From Sipunculus nudus (taxonomy: Eukaryota > Annelida > Sipuncula > Golfingiida > Sipunculidae), in NCBI GenBank assembly GCA_026874595.1, contig CM049306.1, positions 80,876,142-80,940,141 on the forward strand: a DNA stretch of 64,000 nucleotides. The letters are read 5' to 3'. A program made the translations under genes and the position numbers. Positions 34,201 to 50,300 of this stretch are shown piece by piece; within the stretch, counting starts at the first letter, position 1; each line of letters starts with the position of its first letter. The notes beneath the pieces were generated by a model. The model was not told the DNA's origin. It did no database searches and saw only the letters and a program-made list of their open reading frames with translations.

Positions 34201-37200
34201 AAGTTTATATGAATCACACGCTCAATGATGTAGAAAGGGAGTAGATCATTAGCGTTTCTCAAATTCTCACAGCATAATGGCATCCACAACTTCAGCGTAA
34301 CATCATTTCATTGTCGTCTACTGTAATGTCCACTTTATGTTTGAATTCTCCCTTTTAGTCTGGTGCAAATCTATTTAAGTCATTTTATATTGTGTTATCT
34401 GATCCTCAATTCTTTTTTCAAGTTATCATTATGTATCAAAGTTTGTACAGTGCCTTACAGCTATTGTAATTTAATACAGTGATTAATATATGTAAATAAA
34501 TTAATCTAATGGACTAACTATGAAATAATAAAATATGATAAAATAAATATAATATTATATATTATATATAATTAAAATTCCTTTATAGGTGGCAATACAG
34601 TGGACGGGGCATTTTATGAACAGATTCCATGATCAGCATAAACTGCTTGCAACCATTCGTCCCCACACTCCCGCTCTAGACGTAAATTACGAGGACAGGA
34701 CTGGTCAGCCCCCGGGAGTCAGGTCCATGGAAGCTATACCTAACGTGAGAGGGGTCACGGCATACTATATACAACACAGGGTAGACCATAAGGCCGGAAA
34801 CACTGTGACGTCACCAACACCAAACTGGTCAAAAGTCAACAACTTTCAGGTGAATCCCATTCTATGAGTAAAATTAAGGAATTCCCGAATACTACGAATT
34901 AAATTTCTGTAGGGCCCAAAAAAAAAAATAAAAGGTTTGGTTCTCAGGCACCGCCTGTGTCAATTTTTAAGCCCCGCATCAAAAGATTTTATTTTGATTT
35001 TCAATAGAATCTTACCAATTTTGAGCTCCAGCCGCTCATTCATTTCTTTCAAGAAGATAAAATCATACAATTTCGATAAAATTTCCTTCGTTATGTAGTG
35101 CTTTTACCTGTTGAGCAAAATAAATCTGTTATAATCATGCTTTTCCTTTATCAGCCTACCCGCAATGGTTTCTGAAAAAAAAGTGATTGAGAACCAAACC
35201 TTACGTTTTTTGGCCTAACACCATAAGAATACCGCAGAATAAACAATCTGCGGTTTTTTAACCCTTTATATACCTTGTACGATTCAGGCGGAAACGTCAT
35301 CGCTGACTGTTGACCGTGCTGATGGTGACACCGTAAGAGTTCTCGTCAAAGCAAAGGATGTAATGGACAATGAAGTGATAGACAACATTCTTGTTCACGT
35401 TGACAGCTCACCTCCAGATCTTACAATAACAGGACTGGTCAAGGATGGCCATCAACAACTGGCAGTTCATGGCACCACAGATCTGTTCAGCATGCAGTAA
35501 GAATCTGTCAATAAAGGTTATAGTACAGGAATCAAGGAAGGGGCACGGGTAGAATAGGAAATAATAAGCCTTGAAAAGAAGATATATTTTACTTTTCTAT
35601 GGGCCAATTCGTATTTGATGGAGAGATATACTTGTAGGTTTAGTCAGGTCAGTCCTGGTTGTACATTTAAATGAAATGCTGGTCGAATTTCTTCACCAGT
35701 AATACAGCGTGTACAAATTAAAATTCATGGCAATAATTGTGCAATAGCCAGTAACCCCGACAAGCACAGAATTCCGGCCATCGAGAACCCTTATCTGTTG
35801 CTGCAGCTATCTAAAGGATTACTTATTATCACTTATTATTTAGTTATGTAAATTGCATTACACATTATATAAAGTGTCATTTGATTATGAGCGTAGGTTG
35901 GAGTTTGAAACATTCGACGATCACAGCGGCCTCTACAGTATTGTTTGGGAACTTCACGATTCTAAAGATACAACAAGAATCCATGGATCAGGAACCATTG
36001 CAGTTGTCAGGTCACAGGTATTACATTTAAAACAAGTCATTTTCCTAATTATTAGTTAACTACATTAAAATTTATTAATACCTCCTATGAATGTTACATG
36101 AAATGACATTTTTATTATTAAACCAAACCCTGTTAACCTTAAAGATGTATCAGTTTTTGAAATTTTTCACTTACGGTATACCACCTCCCTCAAACGACGT
36201 GAAAATGTTCTAATCTAAAATAGCTGTTTATAGCACTAGTATCGTTTCACATTCTACATTGTATTCTACAGCAATCTGCGGGCACCTGTCGCGCCCCACA
36301 ATGCACGTGTGTCCCTGCCACAGAGATGTGTTACGAAAGAAATTACACAGTCACACCTGATGCATCAAAGATGACAATTCCTGATGGACAGCATGAGGTT
36401 GACTACTATTTCCTGGTGACAGTAACAAACAATGCCAAACTACAGACAAGCAAAAAATACAAAGTGAGTTGTACCATAACAAATTAAATAGACAGGCACC
36501 TGGGACAAGTATTTGCTTGCTAATTTATTGTACGTAACGGGTACTTACATGGTTTTATGAGCGCTGACATTAACTACGTCGCAAACCAAAATATTACCTA
36601 AAGTAATGAATAAACAAGGTCACGTTTTATCTATTCCGACAAAACGTTTATTATTTTATTGACACGCTTTTCCTGAGAGAGGCCTATTTGCACGTATAAC
36701 ACACGACTTTGCTGATTTATCATAAGTATACTTGCTAAATTACCCCCCCCCCCCCCCTGCAAACTAATGTCGTCAACTTGTATTTTATATTTGACCGCTA
36801 TTCATCTGCTAAGCATTATCTGCCCTCACTTAAGGGATGTGCTTTTCCGATTAATAATTAACCTTTTTCACCCGCCATTTTGCGTGTGACTATACATACA
36901 TTTTAAAAATTATATTTGGTTAAAATTATAAATACAAAGTTTACCTATCTACATTATAGATATTACCCAAAAGATGCCCATGAAACTTCTGACAGCTAAT
37001 ACCGAAAATACTTGTGTTTCTTATGCTGATAACAGGAAGAGGAAATTTCTCATCATTTAGATAAATCTATTGCAAAAAAATGACTCTGTGGCATGTTATT
37101 ATTCAGCTTGAATAATCCCTTGTATCAAATTTAAAATACAGGTGACTGTCGACACCAGCCCACCCCATACAGGCGTGGTTCAGGACAGCCGTAAAGATCA

Positions 37201-40200
37201 GCCCGACATTGATTATCAAAGTCACATGACTCACCATGCTTCATGGGAAGGCTTCTTTGACAAGGAAAGCGGCGTTATGTTTTACCAATATGCTTTCTCA
37301 GATAAGTGCGTTTCAGCCAAGGAATTCAGTCCACAGTCTTCAAAGGTAAGTACATTTACACACAAAATATAATTCGCTGTATTTCCTAATTACCAATGTA
37401 AGCCCACATGTAATTTAGCCCACGTCTAATTTTGCTGCTGTATAGCGAAAGAACTTATAGAAGCAAGGCTTTCGATATTTTACGATATGTGTTTCCAATA
37501 GCACACTTAATGTGTACATAATATTCACAAACAAGGTGACGAAAACCCAAAACACATGGGCAAGTCAAACACAGATTAATCCTGGGAAGTATCACGTGAC
37601 AGTGGTAGCCTATAATCATGCGTTGGATCCGTCTGCACCCGTGTGTTCGGACGGACTGGTGATTGACGTCACTGGCCCAACTTTGTATGACGTCACTGTA
37701 GCCGGATTATACCGCACACCTGGTCTGATCAGTGTTGACGGAGAGATTTACTTGGTAAACCGCGTCGGCATGGCAACTGTCGTAGATCAACCAGGGGTAG
37801 CTTGCAGGTATGTTGGTTGAATTTACAGTTCTGATGTAGTGTCTTCAGCTTTATTATTTAGGATAATATTCTCCCATTTTCTAATCCCGCTTTTTATTAC
37901 ATTAACATAAACGACCCACAGATAATAAGAATACATATTTAAGAGGGTAATCTTTGCTTGTAATAAATCATGATAAAATGCACGTTTGGACGTTACCACT
38001 GACAGTGCCCCATCGTTCATATTACATTGATTTATTTCTTACGGTAACATAACTCATTATCAACTCATCAACATTATTAACTCATTATTCATTATCCGAT
38101 TAAAAATATTAAGGTATTTAAGATTTATTTCATAAGGTACCGTATTATATTGAGGTTGAACGTAAGCATTTATAATGAAAACTGATGAAACATCCAATGA
38201 GTGCCTAATCAAAAATATGATCTTAAAAGTAGATATGATTTAAATTAAATATTCAACGTCATTATCCGTTGTCATTTTTTCTGTGTAACAGAACTAATGC
38301 AGTCAACGGTGATATTGCACTTTTTGAAGTTCAAAGACATCCGAACGGTAGTTATGTTTCTGTGTCCCTTTCTGAGAAAGAATGTGCCAAGCTTGAAGGA
38401 CTGCGTTCTGCCATGTTTCTTCAAAGTCAGTCAAAGGTAAGTCCAACTTTGTCCGAAACAACTTTTGTTTTGTCCTCAAAATGAAGATTATTGCTAAGCA
38501 ACTCCTACTAATTGTTCTCCCGGGAGCTCTGATTCGTTTTTTTTTTCTTTCCTAGTCTCTCTCGTAAAGAAAATATGTAAATAATGCTTACTATAATTTT
38601 AATTATTTCCTGTTCCTCTACATCTCTCTCTCACATTGCGGACCCCCAGAGCGGTATTGCTGCCTGCGAGGCCTCTCTCGTAGATTAAATATGAGTCTTA
38701 ATACAATTTTAAACCCTTTCCTTTCACCCTACAGCTGTCGGTCTCATGGCACAGCGCAGACCTTGAGAGCGGGATCTCTGATCACGAGGTTGGGCTCAGC
38801 AGAACCGGGACCGGCGTCCCCGACGTGATGCCTTATGTATCAACCCATGGTCACCGACATTATGATACGTTCCACTCAGGATTAGCTCACGGAATGAACG
38901 CGTTCCTACACATTAAAGCCAGAAATAGGGCCGGAATTATTCTTGAAAAGGTAGCGTAAAACTATCATTAGCCTAAATTATCCATTTCGAACACACAAAT
39001 CGATTCTATTTCGAAGCCAATGTAAATTTTTCAGGTAGAGTAAGGATTTTCCAAACATACGGATGTATGGACACGATTAAAAATGCTTGAATTGTGATAA
39101 ATGTATCACCCACAAGCAACGATTTTGAAATAGATAATTTCATAAAACAATACTAAAATTTAACTTCAGTTATATGGTATATTTTTTTATTTCACATATT
39201 AAGATCTTAGGGCCGATTACCGTCGAAGACAGAGCTACAGACGTAGCATCAAACCTAGTGATGAGGTACGATAGAACAACAGAAGATCACGTGGTCGTTG
39301 TCACGTGGGACGTTACAGGAGATAGACAAAAGCGGGAGGCATTATACACGCAACAGCTGATCATTGGTATCTATAAGCACAGTTTTTTATATTATTTCAA
39401 AGTACTTATTCTCTCAAAAATATGTAAAATTGTTTTTCTATTTCTTTTTTATTATTTCACGTTTTAGACTAAAAGCTATTCTTAGACTAAATGTTTTTCT
39501 TATTTTAAAATTCTCGGATTTTCTTTAATTTTTTCCATGTTTCTTGTTGGTCATGACAGTATCATTATAAGAATTTAAGAAGAATTTTAATATATTCCTT
39601 GAAATGTATTCTTCATTTTCTGCAGTTGACAAAACCAGTGGTAGCCAGTTACTCCGTTTGACTGACGTTGTGTCGCTGTCAGAGAGACCAGGCAGCCGTG
39701 CGTGTTCAACATCGTCTGATATTCCCACATGCGTGTCACTTCCGGTCACTTCTTTCCTTGGTAACTTTCATCCTTCCCATGAATATTATGCTCTTCTCAG
39801 GATAGAAACAGTGGCTGGACACACAGTAGATGTTAAATCTGTGGTTCTGGCCCAGGGGCAAGGACCTCCAGCTGCGGGGCTTGTTTGGGAGAGTCTACCA
39901 CAAGAAAGGGTGAGCAAATTAGGTTCTCTTAATCTATTGAATATCGGAATTTGTAGTTTGATATATTTAACATGTGTTTGATATATTTTCTCTCTCTCTT
40001 TCTCTTGATATATATATATCAGGTCCTGCTTACTATCTGCATGGGTTGCTAATATGGCTCTTAATATTCATGTTACTTCTTGGTTCCACCAAAAAGAAAG
40101 TTAAAGCTGCTGATACCTTTTTTTAACGATATATTCCAAATCACATCTGTCAATGTATGTGCTTGTAGGAGTACGGTGATATTGATATTCAGACCCAGAA

Positions 40201-41235
40201 TACAGAAGTTCACGTTGAGTGGTCCGGTTTCCATCATTATGCAGAGGAAATACACTATACTGTGAAGCTGATGGCCGAAGACGGACGGACTCTGGTGACA
40301 TCACCAAGACTTGAAAGCACGCACACAGCGTTCTTGTTCAGTAATCTGACACTGGACAACTACAAGGTCTGATCAACTTAAAATTTTCTCAATAACCCTC
40401 GAAACTTCAAATAGTAATAAATTATATAATAAATCATAGCTGTATGTTTTTTTATTTAACTGTTACAAAATTTTTTCTAGAGATATACAACGTATGTACA
40501 AGCGACCACACCATCCGGTTCAAGTGAGGCAACAAGCGATGGTTTTGTTGTCCTGCCTGAGAATATTGAGGCAGAGAATAACCTGGTGTATGATGGGATA
40601 GGTTGTCCTCTAACAGGTGCTCTTTTATTACTGTTAAGAGAGTCTTCCAGCATTTGAACGTTTTCTAACGGTAGAGCAATTAATGTTCAAGAAATCAAAT
40701 ATGTTTACATTGATAAATTAAAAGAAACAATTAACGTCAACTTAATATCTATTTAATAGCGTTATATATAAAATAGCATGCATTAATAACATGACCATAA
40801 TTTGCTTTTTTCAGACTCGACAGAGAACAGGCTGGACCATCATACTGTACCATTTGCCTGTCACAAAGACATAGATTTCCAACTGTCGTCTTCTTCGTGC
40901 TCCGTAAACTGGGAAATCCCAGTGGAAATGAGGAATTTTACCAAGGAAATCGTATGGAGGCTACAGGAATGGAAGTCAGAGGACAGGTACACTTCATAAT
41001 TATTGAATATTACAAGAGACAAAGTCTAATATGCATGGGGATTCATAGATTAGTCACGGAGGAACACCTTATGCCATCTAATGGAACTGAAAACGTCAGC
41101 TTATAATAATATGTGTATTCAATAGTTGCTATGAAAAAATATAGAACAATTTTATGTTCTGCTATAAGAATGTAATTTCTGTTTGAAACGGGAAATAAAC
41201 GAGAACGAGTCCTCTTAATTCTCGAAGCTTCAGTT

Positions 41236-41301
<66 letters not shown>

Positions 41302-44300
41302 GTATATTCCAACGCTTGATAACTTTTGTTGATTACAGCATGTGGGAGAATATATTTCCGAAAACCACTCTTGGTATCCAAAATGAAGCTTCAAGATCAG
41401 ATGTTCAATTTGATAAAAGAAAAATTTACAGGAGTTCTATAAGACTTTGCCATGAGGACGGCTGCTTCCAGGTAAATTATTTTCATCCCTTGACTTGGTC
41501 GATGTATATCAATAACATTAAATATTTACCCGCTCATAAATATGTCACGTTGCCAACAGATTTACACATGTGAATTTTTATTGACTGGAATACTTATAAG
41601 GCATTGTGGTTGCAGACGTGTTTATGTCCATCGTCCATTCCTTTCAATGTTTTGTAATGTATATTTATTGTAGACAATGTTTTCCGATGGGTTTCGTATA
41701 CTTGACACACCACCAGTCCCCGGTCTTCTTCAAGTGCAGAAAACTACGGATAATCAGACTGGCAGTATTGAAAGCATCACGTTTCAGTGGGAAGCGTTTG
41801 TCCATCCCAAGCTGAATGTTCCCGGTGATGGAATGGCTCATTATGAGTGGACCATTGTGGTGGATTACAGAGGTGTTCAGCCGAGAAAGCACCTGTTCAA
41901 ATGGCGTCACGTTACCAAAGATGAGGCAGTCTTCTCAAATGTAAGCAACTGGAACCAGTGTTGATAATCACTGCTCCTAAAGGAAGACTATTCTTAGGAG
42001 TACACCACTATCAGCGCTAATGATAACACGGTTAATAAAAACAACGGTACCAGATCAGGTTTATATCTGAAAGTAAAAAGAAAACACTTAGGTTATGCAA
42101 ATATATTTTGCAAAATTATTAGTTAAACCTCGAGAAGTGAAGATCATATTATTCATATTTTTATCTTTACGCGCTTCCCAACGTTTTTCTTTAATGTATA
42201 TTTTACAGTGCACAGAAAATTGTCTACCTAGCGTTTTCTCCATCGATATTTCATAATTTATTAAGACCCAATTATATCTGGCTAACGCTAGGTCTGCCTT
42301 GTATTATCTGTTTAACAGTACACCGTGTCTCACGTCTTCACTCCTCCCCTTGCGGCCACGTCTTGCTACGTTTTAATCATCAGAGGAGTTGACGAGGTAG
42401 GACTTGTGTCGAGTGTCGCGCGTCAGCTGTTGAACTGCCAAGAGGGAATCCTAGACAAAAACATCGTCATTGACGCTGTCGGGACCTACAGTAAAGACTC
42501 CGGGGACACAGGGTAAAATTAACTAACTGCTTCGCATAGAATTTAACAGACATATCTTAATGGCACCCCAGTACAGACACAAAACAAATATAGCATAACA
42601 GGTAAATCCTGCAACGTGTATTTTATGCACTGTCGTTTCTCTAAACCGGTTATTTTATATGACGTAGATAAATGTCGGTGTTGGATATCACATTCCAACT
42701 TCAGCTGTTTGCAGAAGGACGCGAAACTTTGAAATTCCATTCTTACTTTTCATAACGGAATGTTTGAACTTCTATTTTTTAATGAGTATCAGATTAAGGT
42801 CATGTTCCTTATTTACATATATATCAGGAATCAAATATGACCTGGCCTTTCATTTCAGTGATATTCAGTTAGATACAAATGAGAAGTGGAACCAACCGAA
42901 TGTAGAATTTACACCATCCAGGTCCAGTCTTCATGCGGTTTGGCCGTCACTTCGACATGGTAATTACTTATATAAAGTAGTGACTGGTGATAAGTGGGCT
43001 TTCTACCAGCATGACACACCGGTCAGTTACCAGGACTACCACTGTTCGGCACCGGAGACTCTGACATGCGGAGAAACCAATGTAAGATAAAACACCAATT
43101 TACCATGAGTGTTTATTCTTAAGACGTTTTTCATTTTTCTTTCTTTTTCTTTAATTTAAGGAGTCGAGAAGTAGTTTTATACGAGTTTTAAATCACATTT
43201 GTCATTAACAGGATGAAGAATGACTATGATAATGTCTTAATAGGATTCGATTAAAGTTGCTATTTAAAAATTATATTTCAGGAAAATTACGTAAATGTTA
43301 GAGGATTAAAACTTCAAGAGGGTATAAGGTATTACATCTGTATCTATGCCAATGAAACGGTGATAGAGTTTGAAAAGTTCAAAGAAACGTTGCCTACTGT
43401 ATCAGCGTGCAGCGACGGTGTGGTTGTGGACCTTCAGGCTCCGGTACCGGGCAAGGTATTCGTTGGCAGGCCACATCTGCATGTTCCCTTCCAGGTAGGA
43501 AAATCATTAATTATGTTCTTATTAATGTGGTAAAACATGACCATTAATGTTTTTCCCACACTGACTTTTGGAATGACTTTTAAGTTTGTATGGTAGCTTA
43601 TATACCTGGCTCTTGTGAACTTTACAAACGGATTGCATAGGATGCAGCGAAATAAGATATATCCAATAATGCAGCCCAGTTTTAGATGGCATTAACGATT
43701 CTTTTATATATTGTTAAGACATATAAGATTGTATCATTATTTATTACACACGCATTTGAGTTTGTTTTTTGTGAGTGACTTACAGTCTAGGATGTTTTAA
43801 AAACCTTGTGCGAACATATTGATGGTTTTCAAGTTCGTCATTCAAATCTCTCGGACTACTCAATGATAGGGTGTCCTTTAACGGTATATTTTTAGATCAT
43901 TCCAATCGCCATTAAACGGAAAATTTGAAGTTGTAACTTTAGATTCTTACAGTTCCAATTTATGAAAGTTTTATTCCCGTCACGGCAAAAAAATGCCTCG
44001 TTTTACCAATGAGTAAATTATTGAATCCCATCAATGTCGCGTATCACTGTCATGCACAATGCATATAAGTGGACCTGATGTAACTTTAAAAATTACCGCT
44101 CCTTTTCTATATTTCTGTCATAATTTTATATTATTAGTCATATTTATAATAATAATTTGTCTATAGTATTCATGTAGTAGATAAAAAAGCAATAAATGTG
44201 AACTCTAGATTAACCGATAATGGCACATACTTTAAATATTAAAAGATCTCCGTTTCTGAAAACCTTCTGGTTTCTCCTATGTGGCTTAGCCCTGTAGACC

Positions 44301-47300
44301 TCATTTCATGCTGACGAGGAAAACTTATAATCAAGTTTGTGCTCTTCTAAAATTTCCCTGAAATATATACCCTTCGCAATGTCAGTCCACTTTACTAATC
44401 AAAATTTACAAAACAAATTTCTCATGTTTGTACAATTCTAGAGGGACACTTCGGCCCTGCATATATATTGGTCAGGATTTGCTGACGTTGAAGGTCACAG
44501 TACAACTGCAGTTCACACAGGCATAGCAGACTACAGAGTCGCCATTGGTATGGTATAAATGTGGTATCTGGCATTTCCTAGCAATGTGTTAGTGTCATTT
44601 CACACAAAGATTAAAGAATACCCGTCCTTGGACGTCAGATACATTATCAACCGAGCCTAAAGCTAGCCCTTCTCAGCTATGTTGAATATTCAAGTAAATG
44701 CTATAATGTGTTTTGTCATCTAAATCAACCTGTTTTTACAGGATCGTCTGCTGGTGGTGTAGACGTACTCGATTTCATGTCTCTGGGAATAACCAGTCAC
44801 AAAACGATCACCAGCCTTACGCTTGCTCAAGGGAAAACATACTTCGTCACCGTGAAAGGTGAGTTTTATGAGCTGGAAACATAGACGTCATAATTTTAAT
44901 CATAATTTATATTCATAATTCATTGATGAATTTCCTTCTTTATCTACCCTTTTATCCCTTATCACAGCTCTAGATTATGTCGGGAGAGAGACCTCTGTGA
45001 CGTCATCAGGTGTTAGCATTGACCTTACGCCACCTGAAGTCCTTGAAGGTCACATTAACACATATGGCGCCTTCCATCAGAGCGAGCGGTCTCTCCGTGT
45101 TAGCTGGAATGGAGTATTTCATGATCCAGACAGTGGTAAGATTAAAGAGAATATGCTTGTCGTTTATTCTCATTCAAATACATTCATATATAAAAATGAA
45201 ATGAAAATATAATGGTTTTGATCAAGTGTGCACATATGCGAATATGACCTACAGTAAAACAAATGCCAAATGAAAATAGACGACAACGGAAATCTGTATT
45301 GATTTTCAGGAATCGAAAGTTACCACTGGTGCATGGGGTCGAGGCCAGGTCATTGTGACGTCACATCCTTTGCAAGAACGCAGCGAACTGATATTATTAC
45401 AGGAAATTCGTTGACACTGAGTTCCGGGCATAAGTATTATATAACTGTTAAGGTGAGTGTACTTTTATAAGAATCATGTATCGATTTATTGTCAATTCCC
45501 ATTAATGATTTTTGAAGATCATTTATGTAAAAAAAAAATAATTGATGACACAAGAAGTATACAATGCTTCTAACAGCTCAGCTTAAACACCAGGTTGAGG
45601 GTATGATCATGGAGGGAATTTTTCAGCATTACGTAACGAGATCGTATGGACAGTCGTGGACCTCTTATTTGTTTTGTTGTTTTGAATACGTATAATTGTC
45701 GTTCCAACTTCGAGATCGAGACTATATTCATTTCTTCTAGGCCACGAATGGGGCCAAACTGCCGTCCACCGCCAGCTCGGGTGCAATAATAATCGACAAA
45801 ACGGCCCCTACTGGTGGCCACGTGATTGAGGGTACCAACAGTTTCCCAGGAAATGATGTAGATTTTCAGGTTAGTTTTCATTAAAATAAAGTGCCAGGTA
45901 CTGCGAATCCGTTTTTTCTTAATCTTTATATTTTTACTTTATAATTTGTAGTTAACAACGGATGTATGTGTGTACCGTTATGTTCATGCTCAGATCCGCT
46001 CAAGCATTTAGGAGTAAGGTTAAATTTTATGATTTAATTTCTTACTTCAGAGTGACCCCACAACGTTGTCAATCGCCTGGGGCGGCTTCCACGATGGTGA
46101 GACAGGAATATTGTATTACACTATTGCCATAGGAACGGAGCCTGGTCTAACAGATGTCATGCCCAGAAGACAGTGTGGATTACGCACGTGTAAGTCGGAC
46201 TCTTAAATCAGATGTTGTCCTTCTATGATTAATGTTTTGGCATTTCTGTTAAAGTACCGATCACTGATAGTAGGGTACAGAGTAAAACCCCGGTAAATCA
46301 CAGAGCCAGTAAAACTAGTAGTAATTTTGTTTAAGGAGTGTCAGACAGATGTAATGAATGATAACATGCCGGCCGGGAGCATTTATTAAATGACTTCATA
46401 CGAGGCCTTGTGGACAAAGTCGTCGTCAGTTCGGAGTTCTGATATATATCTATATGTTTCATCAGCTTTCGTGCTGGAGGATTTACATCTGAGGCCAGGT
46501 CAGAAATACTCCACTACTGTGGAGGCGTGTAACTGGGCCAGGTCCTGCACCAGTGTTACGTCAGATGGTGTCGTACCAGACAACTCACCTCCAGTCCTGG
46601 GGAAGATTTCTGATGGACACTCTGGACAAGATGAGGATTATCAGGGGTCGAGGTATAACACCTTCACTCTACATACCCGAAACTTTCTTTATTAACTTTC
46701 ATTTACATTGCTGTCACTGTATAACCATATCAATAAATAATAAAACTAAAATGATCTATAATTTTGATAAGATATATGTTTATACAGACCACCGTATAAC
46801 ACTGAATTAAAGCTAAAAAAAGAACAGGGCATGCATAGATAGTATCACACAATGATAAGAACTGAACTTTAATACATAAGAGATGTCCAAGGATACGTCA
46901 CTGTATAATTATTTCTAAATGAAGAGTAAGCACAGATAGATTGCATACTTCCATTGACTATCGGTTCATGATCAAGGTCCGACCATAAATTTGACCGATC
47001 CGCTCAAACATTTAAACAAAATTACTAAATTGTTCCATGCCACACGAAACATACTTCTTCATCATTAAAATGATTAGTGACAGTGTGTGGACAGACAGAA
47101 AAAAGGTAATAAATTAAACTAGATTCTCAGCCAGATTACCCAACATTTGATTAATTAATTCCAAAACTAAAAATTTTATTTTTTTATCAACAGAGTTTTG
47201 GCAAAATATTTATGTCGATAATGTTTGGACAAGAGATAAACAATGTGAATCATATTCCCTGAGCCCTTCGCTGAAGGAGATGATAAAAAAATATACCAAT

Positions 47301-50300
47301 AAATTAATTGACAGGTCTCGTTTATGTGCACATTGGTCCGACGTCCACGATGTTCACTCGGGGATCAGGAATATTCGGTGGTGGGCGGGAACCTCACCAG
47401 ATGCAAGTGACGTCATGACTGAACGGAATATTCACGTGACTGAACAAGCTTGTACCACGTTGGACAAACTCATGCCTACCAATCGACGTATTTATATAAA
47501 TGTCGAGGTCACAAACGGAGCAGGTTAGGCTTTTTGTTATTTGACATTTTAATCTTATAGAGATTTAACAAGTGTATTTATTATTGTTGTGCACACGAGG
47601 GATTCATCCTTCGCATCACTCTCAAATGAGATGTCGATTTCGTACTCTTCTTCAATACAAAATCACAGTTAATATCGATAAATAATTTATTCTCTCATGT
47701 TTCTGAGCTATTGTTCTTTAATCAGGTCTGTCCACAAGCGCGACATCTGACGGATTTCTCGTTGATACGACTCCTCCCGCTGTACCTATCCCGGCCATGT
47801 TCCACCCACAGAAAGGCACCCTGAAACCAGGCACACAGGTATGGCATCTTAATTATTATATATAATCCGCATCGTACTTAAAGTATGATATAAACCACTT
47901 AAAAGATCCCATAAAGATGCAGTCTTTCAAAGGGCATATTTTGTTGCAAAGGTAGGAGAAAACCTGTTGTGGTCAATTTAAAGCCGAAAGCCTGTTACAC
48001 TTTTTTTATTAATGTATTCATTTCCTGACAGATAATGTGCTGACTAAAGTTAGTTGTTATACGTTTTAAGGTACTTCGCACCGCGGTTCATCTTAAATGG
48101 AAGTTCCGTGATGCTGAGAGCGGGATAAAGGAGCTATACTTGTCACTCATGGCAGCAGATTCCTCATTACATCATTTTCCGACTGTTAAGGTAAACATAG
48201 ATTAATGATGTCATGAAAGAAGTTTTGGAATTTTTCCTAGTTTCCCCCTACAATACCTACTACATTGCGGTAATAAACCAATTCGAATGAAGGAAATTGA
48301 CATTTGATCTCATGTGTGACTGTCTTAAGTACAGGTGACACCCCGTCTGTACGATGTATTGTTTTGAATTGGTGAACGTTTACTGAGGTGGAGCTGCCCC
48401 CGGCTTGATAAGCAAAAAAATCCATGCCGTATTAAAAAAAATGAAACACTGCTTTTAATTACATTTTTGTATTTTATTATTATGCGTATCTTATTATTAG
48501 TCTGTTAAGGAGGAGGATAAAAAGGTTATTGGTTGAACCTTCTTATATTGTTTTGTAAAAATTGACATTTTTGTTGCTTACAGCTGTGTGTTTATATTTG
48601 TAGTGTATTTTTTATTTATTTATATTTTATCGTTTTGTACTGTCTCCCTCAGCTACTCGGAGATGTTGAAGAATACACGTTTGCTAACGTGACATTATAT
48701 GATGGGGAAGGGTACAAGTTCAAAGTTATCGGTTGTAATGGCGCAGGACTATGTACAACATCTGAAAGCGCTTGGCAGCTAGTAAGTTACCGATCACTAC
48801 ATAACGCTCTGAAAGTTCAGTGTTAGTTGGTGGCAAGATCAACATTATGATGACTTTTGAAGTGCATATGAATATAAGGGGATTTGTTGTTCCAAAGAAT
48901 AAGAGCAGTTAAAAACCAACCTGTTTCTTTAAGTGACATTCGTTTAACGAAAACACCACCGTATACGCGTCTCTATAGCCGTATTTTGCAGTAAAACAAT
49001 CATCAACAGCCTTATAACTGCCTTACTACTACGTGCGATATCAAACGGTTGTCCGAAAGGGTTGCCAAAAAAAAATGTTTATATCATTTTTGGGTGTCGC
49101 TTCCTTATCTGACGTCCTTACCTCTTATTTCATACGTAATGCTGAAAATTGACAGTTTGGTAGATTCATTATTGTAATGAACCACTGAAAATATCACTAA
49201 TATTATAACCATATAAAGGTAGACAACAGCCCGCCAACCCCTGGCTCGTTTGCAGTAATGACAGAGCATGCCATCAACTTAGGACGTCACCGCCAGGGTC
49301 ATATGGTCTATTCAGGGTCCACACTGAAGCTGGCATTCCTTGGATTTGCCGATCCACACAGTGGCGTCACTAAATATTACGTCACAGCGGGGACGACTTA
49401 CGACAACAATGATTTGATGAGGGTAATTATCACCTTACATATAAACATTTTGCATTAACATAATTCTCATTTTACCGTTAAACTTCTCTTTTATTATTGT
49501 AAAGAATGTAGGAATTGTAACCGTTGCTTACCAGGGAAACCCCATGTCGTTAGATTCTATTTCTCATATGTAACACCTACGTTCCAATCCTAGCAAACTT
49601 GTTAGCAAAATAGCGTCCGTAATGCAAGTTGTAAAGTGTTTAATTATACTTTACTTCCTTAGGGTGTTCCTGTTGAGGTTGACCACACAGAAACTGATAC
49701 ACATCGAGATGAAGGTTTTGTACAGACCGTTGACGTTACATTGGTTAGGCCAGTAACCAACGGACAGAAGATCTTCATTACCATTTGGGCAGAAAACAAG
49801 GTATCAGTCTTTAAGATAGTTCTTTCGAATGCAAAATAATGCTCCACATTAACTAATGATGTGGACAACTTTATATCTGGTTTATTTTTAAAAGTTTCAA
49901 ACGCAACAAACGGGTAATACTTTCACGTCAACAGCTAGGAGAAGAAAAACAGAAGTGGGCAGCCATTACTTTTCATATTTACTAGGGTAAATTAGAAAAC
50001 AGGATGTGAGGAATTATTATTAGATACATATATCCTTAAGATTGGATATAAGTTCTTAATTGTATTTTACTTTCACTTTTGCTGGTGCTGTTTAGCCGAA
50101 TCTTTTTTATATACATTTAAAGATATGTACATACTATACTAAATAGATATGACAACAAGTGTATATCATATATTGTTCTTATTAAACAGGCGGGTCTTAT
50201 GAGCCGGAAACTTCATGGTACCCTCACAGCCGTGTCATCATCGCCGACTTCTGGTGTCCTTGAACTAGTTAGACGATGTGACGCTCAGTCATGTCAAGGA